The notes below the pieces were generated by a model, which saw only the letters and a list, made by a program, of their open reading frames with translations, was not told the origin of the DNA and searched no databases. Positions 39,431-52,894 of a DNA stretch of 64,000 nt are shown here, piece after piece. The DNA is taken from contig JAFMSR010000003.1 of the NCBI GenBank assembly GCA_022818135.1, forward strand, positions 16,129,760-16,193,759, read 5' to 3'. This DNA is from Saxidomus purpurata (taxonomy: Eukaryota > Mollusca > Bivalvia > Venerida > Veneridae). Both the position numbers and the translations under genes were made by a program. Positions within the stretch are counted from its first letter, which is position 1, and each line of letters opens with the position of its first letter.

Positions 39431-40020
39431 AAACTTTGCTAGAAAAACCAAATTGAAACTATACTTCCTATTATCAAATCAATTTCTCCTCAAATAGTAA
39501 CCCTTTCACTTTGTTTCAACCTAAGTCCTGTAGATCTAATTTCTTTCAACTTTACATGATCTTAGATTTCTAAATGAGTTAAAGGTCCATAGGCCTAACT
39601 AAAAGACCAAATCGAATTTTGTCTTAATAGAGTCTAATGGGAGACATCCTCATGCATCAGTGGTTTGCCAACCTTTCAGACAAACTTAAACTGAAATTAT
39701 GTAGATTTCTAATGATATGCTCTGGACGTACGAGAATGAATGGGAGATAGATCTAGTTTTTTTAGTATATCTATTACTTTGTTACTTGATCATGTTAGAA
39801 TCTATCATTATCTGTGTATGCTATAGGAACGTCAAATTTTTCAACTGGCATCAGTGACTGTCATAACCTGATTGGCTCAATAATAAATAATCTCACTCAA
39901 ACAAATGAAATATACGAACCCTGATAGATTTCTATAATCTTTAGATTCCAGTCCTGAGTTTCAGAAAGCTAAATATAGATGCACAAAACGATGTTTTTGC
40001 CAAATTTTCTATAGACTGTC

Positions 40021-41652
40021 ACTGGCATCAGTAGATCTAGTATAAAACGGGGGGTTCAAGACCGATATTTTTGCTCCCCGATATTTTTGTATTTGCCGTA
40101 AAATAAAGATCATTAAAAACAACAGCAATGTTGATTTGTGATTGTACCTCCTCCCCAAAAAATAAAATATATTCAAGTCCTTTATTTTAAATAATTGCAA
40201 TGTTGTAGCATCTTTAACGTTCACACTAATTTGGGTCATTTACAGAAAGGACCCTTTGCAGCCTCAAACTATAGGCCTATCCGGCTAGATGATATATGAA
40301 ATTATTACATAAGTCTTTATTTAATAGGTTTCGATTCAAGCTAACATACAGAAACTCTGTCTGTCAGAAAGTGTAATTTCCTACTATACCCCTATAGAGA
40401 TATATCATGTGACCTTTGCTCTGCTACACATCCTATAGAAAACCGACTCATGCATATAAGATTTACACACCAGACATGAAGTGCGAATTCAATGGCGGAC
40501 GCAAAAACGATGATATGGTCTCCGAACCGACCAGAACCAGTTTTGCAATAGTATATAAATACCATAAACAAATATCATGCCATCATTTTCGTCAGTTACA
40601 TGTAGGTTTGACGCTGACGAAGGGTGTATATCAAGCTGCTCCTGTCATCTTTGCAATGACGGAACTAGAATAAAAAAGTCAGACATTTAAACATTTACTT
40701 AAGAAAGTTTCAAGACATCAAACTCAAATCTTTGTTGCAGGTGTATCGGCCATATTGGTCAAATCATACAAATATCTACCTCATTCCACTACCTCATGTT
40801 CACTCCTCTCCCTCATTTCCACTCCTCGTCCTTCCATTTAACGCCTCTACCTCAGTTTCCTTATTTTGATTTTGACAGAGGCGATATACACGTACATCGT
40901 CTTATGCTCATAGAACTTGTCAACAAGTTGACAATGTTTGCTACTTAACACGTTTTTAACCCATTCATGCCTAGCGTCTCATTACAAAGATCAATGCAAA
41001 CCTCTATGCGCCATCCCGAGTCATATAAAATGGTCTGCGACTATCTCTGGCACTCTCGCAGACTTCAAGGATATTGGTGCCAATCAAGTAAAGGTCATTT
41101 TCGAGCTCTAGGGTCCCTCCCTAGTCAAATACAATGGTCTGAGACTGTCTTTTACACCCTCGCAGACTTTCAGGACCTCATTCCTAGTCAAATACAATGG
41201 TCTGCGACTGTATTTGGCACTCTAGCAGGCTTCCAGGATCTTGGTGCCAAACGAGTTAAGGTCAGTTTCAATCTCTATGCACCTTCCCGAGTCAAATACA
41301 ACGATATGCGACTGTCTTTGGCACCCTTGTAGACTTCCAGGATACCGGTGCCAAACGAGATCATGTTATTTTAGACTTCTATGGACCTTCCTGAGTCAAA
41401 TACAAAGGTCCGCGACAGTCTTTGACACCCTGGGTGACTTTCAGGATCTTGGTGCTAAACGAGACAACGCTATCTTAGACTTCTATGGAACTTCCCTCGC
41501 GATGATAGAAACCAGTTTCTGTATCAGTTACTACCCTAACATCGTAAATGCGCAAACATTTCGGTATAAGCAAAAATATCAGGTGGAGCAAACATATCGG
41601 TGGAGCAAAAATATCGGTCTTGAAGCCCCCATTTTGTACTACTGGCATCAGT
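40021..41652. mobile_element. Element with inverted ends and 104 bp tandem core
   Basis: TTCAAGACCGATATTTTTGC at 40055 has its inverse ending at 41624, within a matching stretch of about 80 bp at each end. Both ends are flanked by ACTGGCATCAGT in direct orientation (40021 and 41641). The core has units starting at 41020, 41124, 41187, 41291 and 41394, so 104 bp with one truncated 63 bp unit. Open frames across the core follow the repeat and show no domain. Confidence 0.7.
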
Positions 41653-42717
41653 CGTTACAATCATTACTTCATGTCCTTTCTGGGCATTTTTATAACATCT
41701 TCACCTTGGCTCTAACCTGGTGAGATGAATTATGTTGATCGAGGCAAATTTTTGATAGAGATAGGCCCTAGGCCTACTTTCCAAAAAGAAAAAAGACTTG
41801 AGCAGAAAAAAGACCTCTCTATCTCAACATACTTTTATAAGTCTAATATGCCAAGTACTTAACACAATAGACCAACGGTGGTGAAATTCACACTTCACTT
41901 AACAACTTTCCAAACGCTACCACTAGCCTTTTCGCAATAACTTAAAACTACACAACTAAATGAGGTGGCATTTTAGGGCAACTAGAGTAATACATAAGAC
42001 ATTGTTTGATTCAAAGTTAACGACAAAATATTTTGCAAGTTAAAAGATTTCATAATTAAGTTGATCCAACCCCTATTTTTCAAATTCGCAAATTTTGCCA
42101 ATAATAAAAAGTTGTTAAAAACGCGTAAAAAACGTTTGATTTATTAAAATATGTCAATTTCTTCAAACTGCTATTTTTAGTACCAATGAACTAAATTATC
42201 AACTTTTTGCAAATAAAAAAAAGATATTATTATTTTCACTTTGTTGGCAAACTAGACCTATATGGCGTGACATTTTCTTAATACGTCATTTGGCAGGGAT
42301 TCTTTTAGAATTCGGATGCGGGGTATCGATGAAAACAAAAAACTGCTAGTGTCAGAAATTATAAACATTTTAATCTTGAAAGTTACACGAAAGAATCTTT
42401 AATTCCATTTTAATTATTCATATACGTAATAATTGGGACCTGTGTTTGAGTCAGGATATGTCGCACAACTGTCATTCTAGCTGCAAAAATGGCGAACATT
42501 CTACCAATATTTTTACAATTTGTCATGTTTTATCAAGTGCGTTTGGTTAGTTATCATTAAAACATACACACTTTTTAAATCCTTTGAATTTTGCATTTGT
42601 TTCAATCGTAGAAACTTTAAAGTAAACCAGCTGCCGTTAACTCGCTAGTTTTTATAAATTGAATTCATTTGCTAAATTTGCGAATTTGTATAACGTGGGG
42701 TGCATCAAAATCTGTTA

Positions 42718-42880
42718 CCCGGATTAACGTCAAAAAGTATTCCGAGCGTACTCGACATTTTATTCAAATAAACCTAACATAAGTAGAGTTTTAGACATAA
42801 AATAAACAGAAAAATTGTTAGTATCGATGTAATATCACGATAATTTCACTCGTGAACACCAAAATATGTTATTTGGCATT
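42718..42880. mobile_element. Partial foldback element, uninterrupted form
   Basis: Joins in one piece the two segments that are separated at 26540-26660 and 27335-27400: GATTAACGTCAAAAAGTA, CATTTTATT and then TAGAGTTTTAGACATAAAAT. It stops shortly before the reverse transcriptase fragment. Confidence 0.75.
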
Positions 42881-42915
42881 AGACAGGAATGAACTAATAT
42901 GTAGCGGCCATACTT

Positions 42916-43812
42916 ATGGACCAGTCTCAGGGCTTTGATTGCCTCCCAAATTACACCCTTCTTACCAAGTTAAATGCTTATGGACTGTTTATGTCTGCGA
43001 CCGGTCTTCTTCAGTCTTATTTAACAAATATATGTCAACAAATTGAAATAGGAAATATCACTAGCTCATGGGCAAATATTAAAAAAGGGCGTACCACAAG
43101 GCTCAATCCTTTGTCCCCTTCTCTTTAACATCTTTATTAATGATACATTCTACTTTAAGAAAGAAATAATGTTATATAACTATGTAGACGACAAAACATT
43201 ATCCAATCATTTTCCAAACTTTGACGTCTTGATAAAAACTCTCCAAACAGAAAGAAACAACTTAATAGACTGGTTCAAATTCAACAAAATGGTGGCAAAC
43301 TCGGAAAAAATCCAAGCTATAGCTGTACTAAAAAACTCAAATAAAAAGAAAACTAACTTTCAAATAGGAACAGCCGTAATAAACTTTGATGAAGTAGTAA
43401 AACGTTTAGGTGTTGACATTAATTATCAACTTAAATTCAACACGCACATAGGGAATTTACTCAAGAAAGCAGCCACTTAAATAAACTGCCATAAGAAAAA
43501 TGATGTTATGAACAATTGTTAATTTATTAACTGAGAGAGGTTATGACCTATTCTTTTAAATATGGTAATATTGTCCTATGGCATTGCATTTCTGTGTATA
43601 ATACAAATAAAATGGAGAAATTACAAGAGAGAGCTCTTAGATTGGTTTACTGTGATAAAACGTCATCACATGAATGTCTCTCGAGTAAAGTTAATTTACC
43701 TACTCTTCATATAAAACTCATGAGAATGATGGCCATAGAAACATACATATACATCGCAAGCAAATACCAAAAACTCAAATATCCCGAAAATGCAATAAAA
43801 ATGAAAGGGTGA
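42916..43812 (+). pseudogene. LINE reverse transcriptase, truncated and frameshifted
   Basis: Fragment of a non-LTR retrotransposon reverse transcriptase, close to bivalve jockey/CR1-like elements. Recognisable pieces: GFDCLP with LLTKLNAYGL near 42930-42990; a GVPQGS-type motif readable only after a frame change near 43087; NYVDDKTLSNH with the catalytic Y-V-D-D near 43178; WFKFNKMVAN; LGVDINYQLKFNTHIG; and KMEKLQERALRLVY near 43612. Stops separate the second and third blocks. The 5' part (endonuclease, RT fingers) and the 3' end are missing, so it cannot be active. Confidence 0.88.
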
Positions 43813-43814
43813 GG

Positions 43815-44119
43815 GGGTGAGAGTCATGACGATAGATCCAGATCGTGCCTGTTTGTTCTCGCCAAAAGACCAAAAATGGCTTTAAAATGCTCAAATTGTC
43901 CTCGCAGGCTTCGTTCACTCAAGTAAACCGATATGAAAGCTCATTTTAATGAAAGCCTGTAGTCTTAAAACATATAATTTTCTCAAAGACGAGCAGCTCC
44001 TACATATATTTTTCGTGATATTTTCACTTCGTAAATTAGAAAATCTCCCGGAATATTCATTTCAAATAAATGTACTATAAGAGAAATCTCCTTTCATGAA
44101 TTAAATATTAGCGAATAAG
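43815..44119. other. Nothing recognised
   Basis: AT-rich spacer between the reverse transcriptase fragment and the 30 bp satellite. Confidence 0.5.
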
Positions 44120-45985
44120 TTTGCTCACTGAGCACTGCTCACTGTGAGTAGAGCTCGCTGAACAATGGTCACCATGAGTAGTGCTCACTGAACATTACTC
44201 ACTGTAAGTAGTACTAGTCATGGAAATGCTCATTGGATAGTACTCACCATGAAAGTGCTCAATGGACAGTTCCCAACATGAGTAGTGCTCAGTGAACAAT
44301 GCTTATTGTGAATACTGTTCGGTGAGCAGTACTCACTGTAAGTAGTGCTGACTGAACAATGTTCACCATCAGAAGTGCTCATTAGACATTACTCGCCATG
44401 AGAAGAGCTCAGTGAACAAGGCTCACCGTGAAAAGTGCTCAAACATGCAGAACTGATCAATGCTCACAGTCAGTAGCGCTCACTGAACATGCTCAGTATG
44501 AGAATTGCTTACTTAACAGTTATCAACGTTAGTAAAACTTACCATCGGAAGTGCTCACTAAACAGTTCTCACTATGAGTAGTGCTCGCTGAACAGTTATC
44601 GACGTGAGTAGTTCTTACCATTAGTAGCGCTCACTGAACAACACTCACTATGAGAAATGCTCACTGAATAGTGATCAACGTTAGTAAAACTTACCATCAG
44701 ATGTGCTCACTTAACAGTTCTCACTATGAGTAGTGCTCACTGAACAATGCTCACCGTGAGACGTGCTTACTGCACAATGCTCAATATGAGTAATGCTCAC
44801 TGAAAAACATTCACCGTGAGAAGTGCTCACTGACCAACACTCACTGTGAGTAGTGCCCACTGATCAATGCTCAATGTGAGTAATGCTCACTGAACAAAAT
44901 CCCACGGTGAGTAGTGATCACTGAAAAACACTCACCATGAGAAGTGCTCTCTGAACAACACTCATCGTATCGTGAGCAGTGCCCACTAAGCAATGCTCAC
45001 TTTGAGAAGTGTTCACTGAACAACACTAACCGTGAGACGTGCTCACTGAACAATGTCAATCTGAGTTATGCTCACTGAACAACACTCGTCGTGAGAAGTG
45101 CTCACTGACCAACACTCACTGTGAGTAGTGCTCACTGATCTATGTTCAATGTGAGTAATGCTCACTGAAAAATACTCACCGTGAGTAGTGATCATTGAAA
45201 AACACTCACCGTGAGTAGTGATCATTGAAAAACACTCACCGTGAGAAGTGCTCTCTGAACTAAGCTCACGGTGAGAAGTGGTCACTCAACAACACTTACC
45301 GTGAGTAGTGCTCACTGATCAATGCTCAATGTGAGTAATGCTCACTGAACGATACTCACCGTGAGTAGTGATCACTGAAAAACACTCACAGTGAGAAGTG
45401 TTCTCTCCACTATGATCACGGTTAGAAGTGCTCACTAAACAACTTTCACCGTGAATAGTGTTCACTTAGCAATGCTCATCGTGAGAAGTGCTCACTGAAC
45501 AATGCTCGGCCTGAGAAGTGCACACTGAACAACATTCACCGTGAGTAGTGCTCACTGAACAACACTCATCTTGAGTAGTGATCACTGAACAACATTCACC
45601 GTGAGCAGTGCTCACTGAACAACACTCACCGTGAGTAGTGCTCACTGAACAACACTCACCGTGAGTAGTGCTCACTGAACAACACTCACCGTGAGTAGTT
45701 CTCACTGAACAACACTCACCGTGAGTAGTGCTCACTGAACAACATTCACCGTGAGTAGTGTTCACTGAACGACACTCACCGTGAGTAGTGTACACTGAAC
45801 GACACTCACCGTGAGTAGTGCTCACTGAACAACATTCACCGTGAGTAGTGCACACTGAACAACATTCACCGTGAGTAGTGCTCACTGAACAACACTCACC
45901 ATGAGTAGTTCTCACTGAACAACACTCACTGTGAGAAGTGCTCATTGAACAATGCTCACTGAGCAAAACTCATAAAAAATAAAGA
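44120..45985. repeat. 30 bp satellite array, about 60 units
   Basis: Unit GTGAGTAGTGCTCACTGAAC plus AACACTCACC. Units are most uniform at 45520-45930 and diverge progressively towards 44120. Each unit holds GTGAG and CTCAC, so it is rich in short inverted repeats. Because 30 is a multiple of three, the minus strand stays open for 166 codons at 45466-45966 and 80 codons at 45043-45285, giving a Cys-Cys-Ser-Val-Ser-Thr-Thr-His-Gly-Glu type decapeptide repeat; I do not regard this as a gene. Confidence 0.95.
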
Positions 45986-46043
45986 TGGCGTTGTGAAAAA
46001 GAGGGGGGATTCTTCTTGAAATATAAATGAATACAAATATTTT

Positions 46044-46255
46044 AGGCCTAAAAAAATATGTTTGTTTCAGGTTTCATGTCCCAAAAAATAGGGTAGGTAG
46101 GTAGGTAGGTAGGTAGGGATTTTTTTTAATTTTTTTCATTCTTAAATTAACCAAATTCAACATAAATTTGAATATATTTATGCTAAAAAAGTTTAAAATG
46201 CATAAAAATAGGGTAGGTCGGTAAACCTGAAACAAACATATTTTTTTTTACGCCT
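46044..46255. mobile_element. Foldback (MITE-like) element with GGTA microsatellite
   Basis: The left arm AGGCCTAAAAAAATATGTTT and following TTTCAGGTTT are matched in inverse by AAACCTGAAACAAACATATT and ACGCCT on the right. Just inside the left arm is a (GGTA)n tract at 46091-46118, and AGGGTAGGTCGG lies inside the right arm. Confidence 0.8.
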
Positions 46256-47750
46256 TACAGTTTTCGAAAAAATGGGACAGTTTTGCGACCGTGCGACCAC
46301 ATACACGCCGCAAAGGAAACTCCCGATTTCCAAAGAAATCGGAAAACAATTGCTAACTTCAGTAACCTGTCAAGCCTCCCTGATGGGGATTTGCAAACTG
46401 GTTATAAGTTAACTTTTACATATATAACTTCGAAACTTTTACTACAGTATATATAGCAGAATTTTGTAACATTTCAAACAGTTTAAAAGTTTCGAAACAT
46501 CAACAGATTGAAGTTAACATTTACTTATATTTTTACTTTTATATGGAATTGCGCCAATTAAATTTTTAAAATGTGAAAGAAGAAAGTGTGTTAATACAGT
46601 CATAGCGTTTTCGTTGTGCTTGTACGTATCGTGTACGTTTTAGCTAGCAAATAACACTTTACGTCGTATACAAATGATAATATACATGTTACGTCGAACC
46701 AATTCAAAAGTACAACGAATGTGAAAGAAAGGTGTCAGTTGAATGCTTTTGTTATGTAGGGACTGAATGGAACACTCTTCAATGATTATCTAAAACGTTT
46801 AATTAAACAGACAGCGATACAAGTTGGTCTTGTTAAAGAAGATAGCTACCAAAGACCCCAGATGGCTATGGTTTCCTTTCGAACCTCATATTTGGTCTCG
46901 CCATTGACTTAATCATACCCAGTCTAATGGTGTAACGTTGTCTACAAAATAAAAGAGCACGTGGGGTACTGGCTGCAGGTATTTTGATGCTTCAATCTGC
47001 TATATCACTATATCACTCATAAATATATGTGTTTATAATCATTGTAAAGACCCATGAGCGCTGAAATATTTTATAGAATTTGAAATATATAATACTAAAA
47101 TTTATTATGACACATGCGTTATCGACAGTATTTAGTACATGACCAATCCTGATAGGATTTCTGACTTTCCAATGTGCAGTTCTAATTAAGTTATACACTC
47201 TGCTGTACGTCAAGGTAATTATATCTGACCCTTTTATCGGTCAGACTACGGCCATTAATTATCTGTGCAGATGTTTACTCTCACCAGTTATATTTTTGTT
47301 CAAAATTTTAAGATGCACTTTCTTGTGACAATTTCGTGTTTTCCAGTGTTTCTATCTGTTGCACTTTCTTGTGACAATTTCGTGTTTTCCAGTGTTTTTT
47401 ATCTGTTTAAAAGATTTATGTTATTGCCATGAGAATCAACTCATTTACTTTATCCACACTTTACGCCTGGACAATATTGCGAAAGCATAGTAAAATATAT
47501 TTTACAGTTTTGTTACATCGCCTTATCATATATTAGTTCACAGACTTCTTGCTACTTGTCAAAATGTATAAAGGTTTCTTGATCGGTTCAAAACCTAACT
47601 ATTCTGCGAACGAATTACTGTATGCATGCACCGTATTTAAACTCCAAAAGAAATCATATAAAAAGGCTATACATGTACATATTCTAGAACTATACGTACA
47701 TTGTCAGTAATTATAGCACGAGACCAACTACAGGGAGTATTGGACTTGTG
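46256..47750. other. No gene recognised
   Basis: Only chance open frames. A 46 bp unit starting GCACTTTCTTGTGACAATTT is directly duplicated at about 47317-47408. Confidence 0.5.
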
Positions 47751-47754
47751 AACA

Positions 47755-47912
47755 TTCATAAGGACATTGAGTTAATACACTCTCGTGTCCGCTTCCTGGA
47801 AAACCAGTACTGGTGCCATATCAGGAAGTACGGTGTGACCCCAGTAGGGCTTGAACCCGCAGCCTCCGAGATGAGCGGTAGGCACCTTGACCTCTACACC
47901 ACCGCTCCCAGA
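47755..47912 (-). mobile_element. tRNA-derived SINE
   Basis: In reverse: GTGGTGTAGAGGTCAAGG (A box region), GGGTTCAAGCCC (B box), then CCAGTACTGGTTTTCCAGG and ACACGAGAGTG. Same family as 6263 and 25225. Confidence 0.85.
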
Positions 47913-50900
47913 GATGATTGTGGACATGTTCAAGAAAAGAAAAAGTCTAGCGTTTGGTCTTACGTTTTCGGGACATGCAAGATTGTGTATGTTTAGAATA
48001 TTATTTTAAATCATTTGAATAAACGCCGTGATAACTTTTAACTTTTCCTACATGTTTATATCCCGTATGATTAATAACAATTCATAAAACGAAGAATGGT
48101 CCAAAATAACAGTTACAAGTGTGTGGGGGGCAGGGGGGGCTTCTAGAGAGTTTGTGAGGGCCATGGTTTTCCAAATTTAAACAGTTTTCACATCACATAG
48201 ACTCGGAGAGAACTTTTCAGTTTGACAGTTTTGTAATTTCATTTCATATCAACTTTTGTTTCGTCTACAATAGATACATTGGTTCTTGGAAACGCGTCTG
48301 TATTGTTCAGAAATTGCTACAACCACAGAATTTCCGGGGGCCTCGGCAGCTTTGCCCTGGACCCACCAGGGGTCCTACGGCCCCATGGCCCCAGTAAAAT
48401 CTGTGCGTACATTAAAAAAGGTCTAGCTACGCCCCTGATGAATCTCAGCTTTTACTGGTGGGAAAATCTACCTTACTGGTCGCAAATACGAGTGCAAAGT
48501 CATGAGTATTTTTTGTTAACAATCGGGATCTATAATGCTACATATATATGTTCCATACATACAGCCGGGATCACAGACGACTGGGTTCAGTTGAGCGATT
48601 CTAGCTCAAAAGTGTATCTTGCGATCACGCTCTTTGCGTTTTCACGTACATGTACTATGAGAACCCTACATACGAACATACGAACTTGTTTAGTGTGTAG
48701 TTTTTTATTGATACAATTCTCAGCTATAATCCTTAGTAAAAAAACTACATGTATATATAAATAATCGCTACTCACTTTGTTTAGAAATTTCTTCACCTTC
48801 AGTCAGAAAAATACATCATGTTATTAACACGCCGAAATCAAGACCTATTTTGAAACATTCATGCACGGGTTGCACGAAAAAAACCTGTCTTTTGTGTCAA
48901 TTTGTGAGTCTGGTCAATGCGTGCAGTGTATGGAGGCTCTCGTGCTTATTGCGAGAGAGCGTCAGCGAACCGAAGCAATAAGTTTGTCCATTCCTGTAAT
49001 ATGGACCTATAACCGGCTTACAGTTTGTACCATCTACAGACAGTATTTTTACTGAAATATATAGATATTTTGGGCGGAGCTTAGCTCTGATGTATGGAAA
49101 AATGAGCGAAATAATTATTTTCATATTGGAGATACTCACAGTGTCCTAGCGTACAGTAAGCCGAAACGGAAGTTGCTGATCTGTACGCTCATTTAGTTGT
49201 TGGCACAAATTGAGGCCACCACGGTCTAGACTTTGTATTGAAAGTCTATTTATTTAAATCGTCTTTTTCGAAGGAGATATTTTTGGGGTAAGTGTGCCAG
49301 TATTTATATTTCTATTCTGATCATCTTTGCTTCAAGTAAGGTGTAGTATAGTTGTAATCGGCCTTCGTTCTCAGTTTGATCACTGTCAAATTGACGAAAC
49401 GGCCAGAAAAAATTGACTTTGTGTTCGCATATTTCATTGTGTATATAGTTTCTGGTTTATAGTTGTGCAGGCGTGGAAGAAAAAGTATTTTTCTGACTCG
49501 TAGACTTCCTTGAATCGAGATTGAATGACTTGATGCAGAAAAAATAACAGTTTTGTTCCATCACTGAAAGTGACCCCACTGTACGTTTAGTTGCAACATT
49601 TCAATATAAGACTGTACGACTAGTTTCAAAACATTAACATTCAAAATTCTAATGATTAAAACCAGATCGTATGTTCGATTTACTAGCATCGAGTTTACAT
49701 GCCAAATTACGCATTCATTGGTCACATTGATTGGCCACATATGCCATTATTCGTGTTATAAATACCTTTAAAGATCTGTGTTTTGTCAAAATGTTTATAG
49801 ATTTCATTAATGTTCTGTCATTATTTTCACGTTTTGAAAAACCGCTATTGCAGTTGTTCTCCGCTTCAAGTAATTTTTCATGTATATCTGGCCTGTTCAA
49901 GACAATTTGATATGTGTCCGGGTGTGTAATGCATACTTACTATAGATGAGTGTTATAAAACAACAATGCAATCTCATACCGTCAGTCAGTAAGAAATCTA
50001 AGAGAAAAATGAGCTGTATGTAGATGAAGCGTATGTTTTTATTACAATTAAATTTGCACTGTTTTCCTGGTATATAAATAATGGTTTCCTGAAATGTGTT
50101 TTTCTTAAATTTTACAGGTGTGTTCCATACATTCTGTGGATGGGCAACCAACTAAGGACACCCGAATGACATCTTTACATATGGTTTACTCTACAAAGGA
50201 TCCAAACTAACGCCAATGCAGACTGAAAATTGTGACTTTTCCAAATTGCAATGGGAGAATGATCAAACATTTATTGCTACACCACTGCAAAAATGACCAG
50301 TGTATTGCAGGTTGATGCAAACTTTTTTACAGAATTGTGAAATAATCAAATTGAGGCAGTAATGGTCGATAAGTGTACACATACAATTGACTAAGTTGCA
50401 CTTGATCACTGTTATTTCTATAGTAGATACACCGGAACTCAGCTTTCTGTCAAAGAATTCAGCGCAGACAGCATTACAAACGATACTGACTTTATACTGG
50501 ACGGTAATACACAGGGCTTCGCTTTTCTGTCTTCATGACACCGATTTCTACTCTCTTTCTAAGGTTTGCCATATAAACTGAATGTGAAAGACCAGATTCT
50601 GTTGGTATTAACCAGACGTCATTTATGGATATGGGTGGGACGGCGGTTTTTCATTTAAAAACCTTTTGACTTTTGTGCACATGTACATACTGTCAATGTA
50701 TTGCAATTATGATTATGGTCATGTTAAATTGTTAAGGCAGTGTACAGTATTTATACGATACGATAGGATAGGATAGGAAGAACACACTAACCTGACGATA
50801 TAAAACTTGATATTATGTTATTATGCTATTTATTAACAACCACTCATCCTTCACTGATTCAAAATTACTATGTTTGTACATGTAAAAATTAAATGAATGT

Positions 50901-52894
50901 CTCCTCATTTAAAGAGCGATTAAACTCCATTAAAAATTCAATAAAGTATGATGAAGCAAATATGCAGTGACACGGCAAATTTTAACTTTTTCTACAATTT
51001 GAGTGTTTCTATTGATTTCTTATTCAATGCTGAACACTTTCAATGATTATAGCATACATGTATTAAACAGGATGCATGCGACTTTGTAAAAATTACAAAA
51101 GAAATATTACACAGTTATAGAAAATTTAAAACAATAAATTCTTATATTCTCATTGTGTTCCTTGTTTGGTAACAATATGACTGTAACTTTTCTAGAATGT
51201 GTTGCGTAGTTTCAAGATCCAACCTCTATATTTAAGACCTGAATACTGTAGCGGGGAATACATTCGATGTCGAATTTGATATGTCTTGCATGAATTAGTT
51301 ACAATATTTTTCAGGATACTGTTTAGGATGTGCATTTGATTTTGTCACAGTTTTGCATTAACATGTCACTCAATATTGATGCATCATTATTATGAATTTT
51401 GTTTCTGGAATTTTATATCTATAACCATAGTATGAGTCAGCAACTTCGCAGCTCCTTCCAGCATGTCACTTCTTTGCCGGTACATATTGCTCGTCCAACA
51501 CCATGTGTGATTGCAGGTTATATAATGACGGATATATGACTGCAGCTTCGTCCGTTTCATGATGGACTTGTACAATGTCCTGTTTTACTATCAATTGCTT
51601 AAATGCCAATACATGCTAAGTAGTCTGTTCTTTGGACACTTGGTTGGTTTGCATAATGTATGCCATTCATACAACGAAGAAAAAGGTCACCCATTTATCC
51701 GTTTCAACATAATTGTAACCATACATTAATCTGAATGCCAGGATATGTTAATTTCGACCAATTGATGGGTAGTCCACATGGTCCTCGTATGTCAATTTCG
51801 ACCGATTGTCATTCTTTACCAATATAACATCTTCTGGGGGCAAACCTAAAAAGACACAAATGAAATTGTAAGCAATCACATAAAATCTATCTACTTTTTG
51901 CTGTTAATAAGAATAAAACTCAGAGAAAATATTGGGTCCAGCCATTCCTGCCAATATGGTGCCTGTCAATTATTGATTCACAAAAGGTACAAAGTAAAGA
52001 CGTATCTAATGATTCGAAAAGTATAGTTCAATTATTCCTGTGCCACTAGGATTTTTGAGCTCTTTTGTCGACACAAAATATCGGCATGTCTAACACTAAC
52101 ATTGATTGATTTTCAAAACGGCTTTTATTGTTCAAAGCTGGGTCCTAATGTAAAATTATATTAGGACTCAGTTCAAAACTAGTATTTCATGTTTCATCTG
52201 TAGTGAGGATGTAGTGAGGATGCAAATACGGACCCGGGCGTACATTAAATCGTATTGAACAGGCCCGATCTACATGAAATATTACTTGACGTGGAAAAAA
52301 ATGCATGTAAAAGTGTTTCATTTACACGCTTTGCATCAGTTAACATACATTTTAACGGAAATTTCAGCAAATGCATGTTATGAATTGGTAAACTACTGTT
52401 TTTGTTGCCACTCACCATCGATCTTCCATTTCTGTATCCCTAAACAGTGATGGAAAGCTGCGATGTATAAAGACCCGACATATTTATTTCATTTCCAGAC
52501 ATTTTACAAGCACCTTGACAAAAAAAGACGTTTTGTATAATTAAAACGCAAAAAGATGTTGTTTTTACAGAAGAGTGAAACGTTTATAATGAAATATAAT
52601 TAATTGTCTTGTAAAAAAGTGTAAATGATTTAATTCAGATATTTTCGTTCAAAATTCAGTGAGAGTGGACGCACCAATGTTAGTGAAACACTTTTACATG
52701 TATTTTTGCTGAAGCAATTGCTGGTCCACCGCGTTAGGAAGAAGTTGAAACACGTGTTCTCATGAATGATATTATAATAATAGCTACTACCACATACGAA
52801 GTATTGAATGTTGAATTAAACGGTGCTCAAATAGCAGGACATTTATTGGCGAGCTATACAATTCTTGTTTGTTGTTAGTTAGATATACATAGTC
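47913..52894. other. Mostly unassigned DNA
   Basis: A GC-rich patch at 48320-48440 (GGGGCCTCGGCAGC and TCTAGCTACGCCCCTG) looks like the end of a dispersed repeat; its motif recurs in inverse at about 61470. A GATAG microsatellite is at 50756-50778. I see no exon chain or domain in the rest. Confidence 0.45.

Noticed and set aside
39228..39431. Small protein or uORF upstream of RSK
   Set aside because: 67-codon minus-strand frame in the promoter or 5' UTR region, out of frame with RSK, with no recognisable features.
40967..41723. Two overlapping plus-strand open frames as genes
   Set aside because: They run along the 104 bp tandem repeat and switch frame with its truncated unit; no domain.
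45466..45966. Cys-rich repeat protein gene
   Set aside because: The frame follows from a unit length divisible by three; no start context, splice signals or flanking exons support it. Kept only as a low-interest finding.
44120..45985. CRISPR-like array
   Set aside because: Units are contiguous 30 bp repeats without unique spacers, in a eukaryotic context. It is a satellite.
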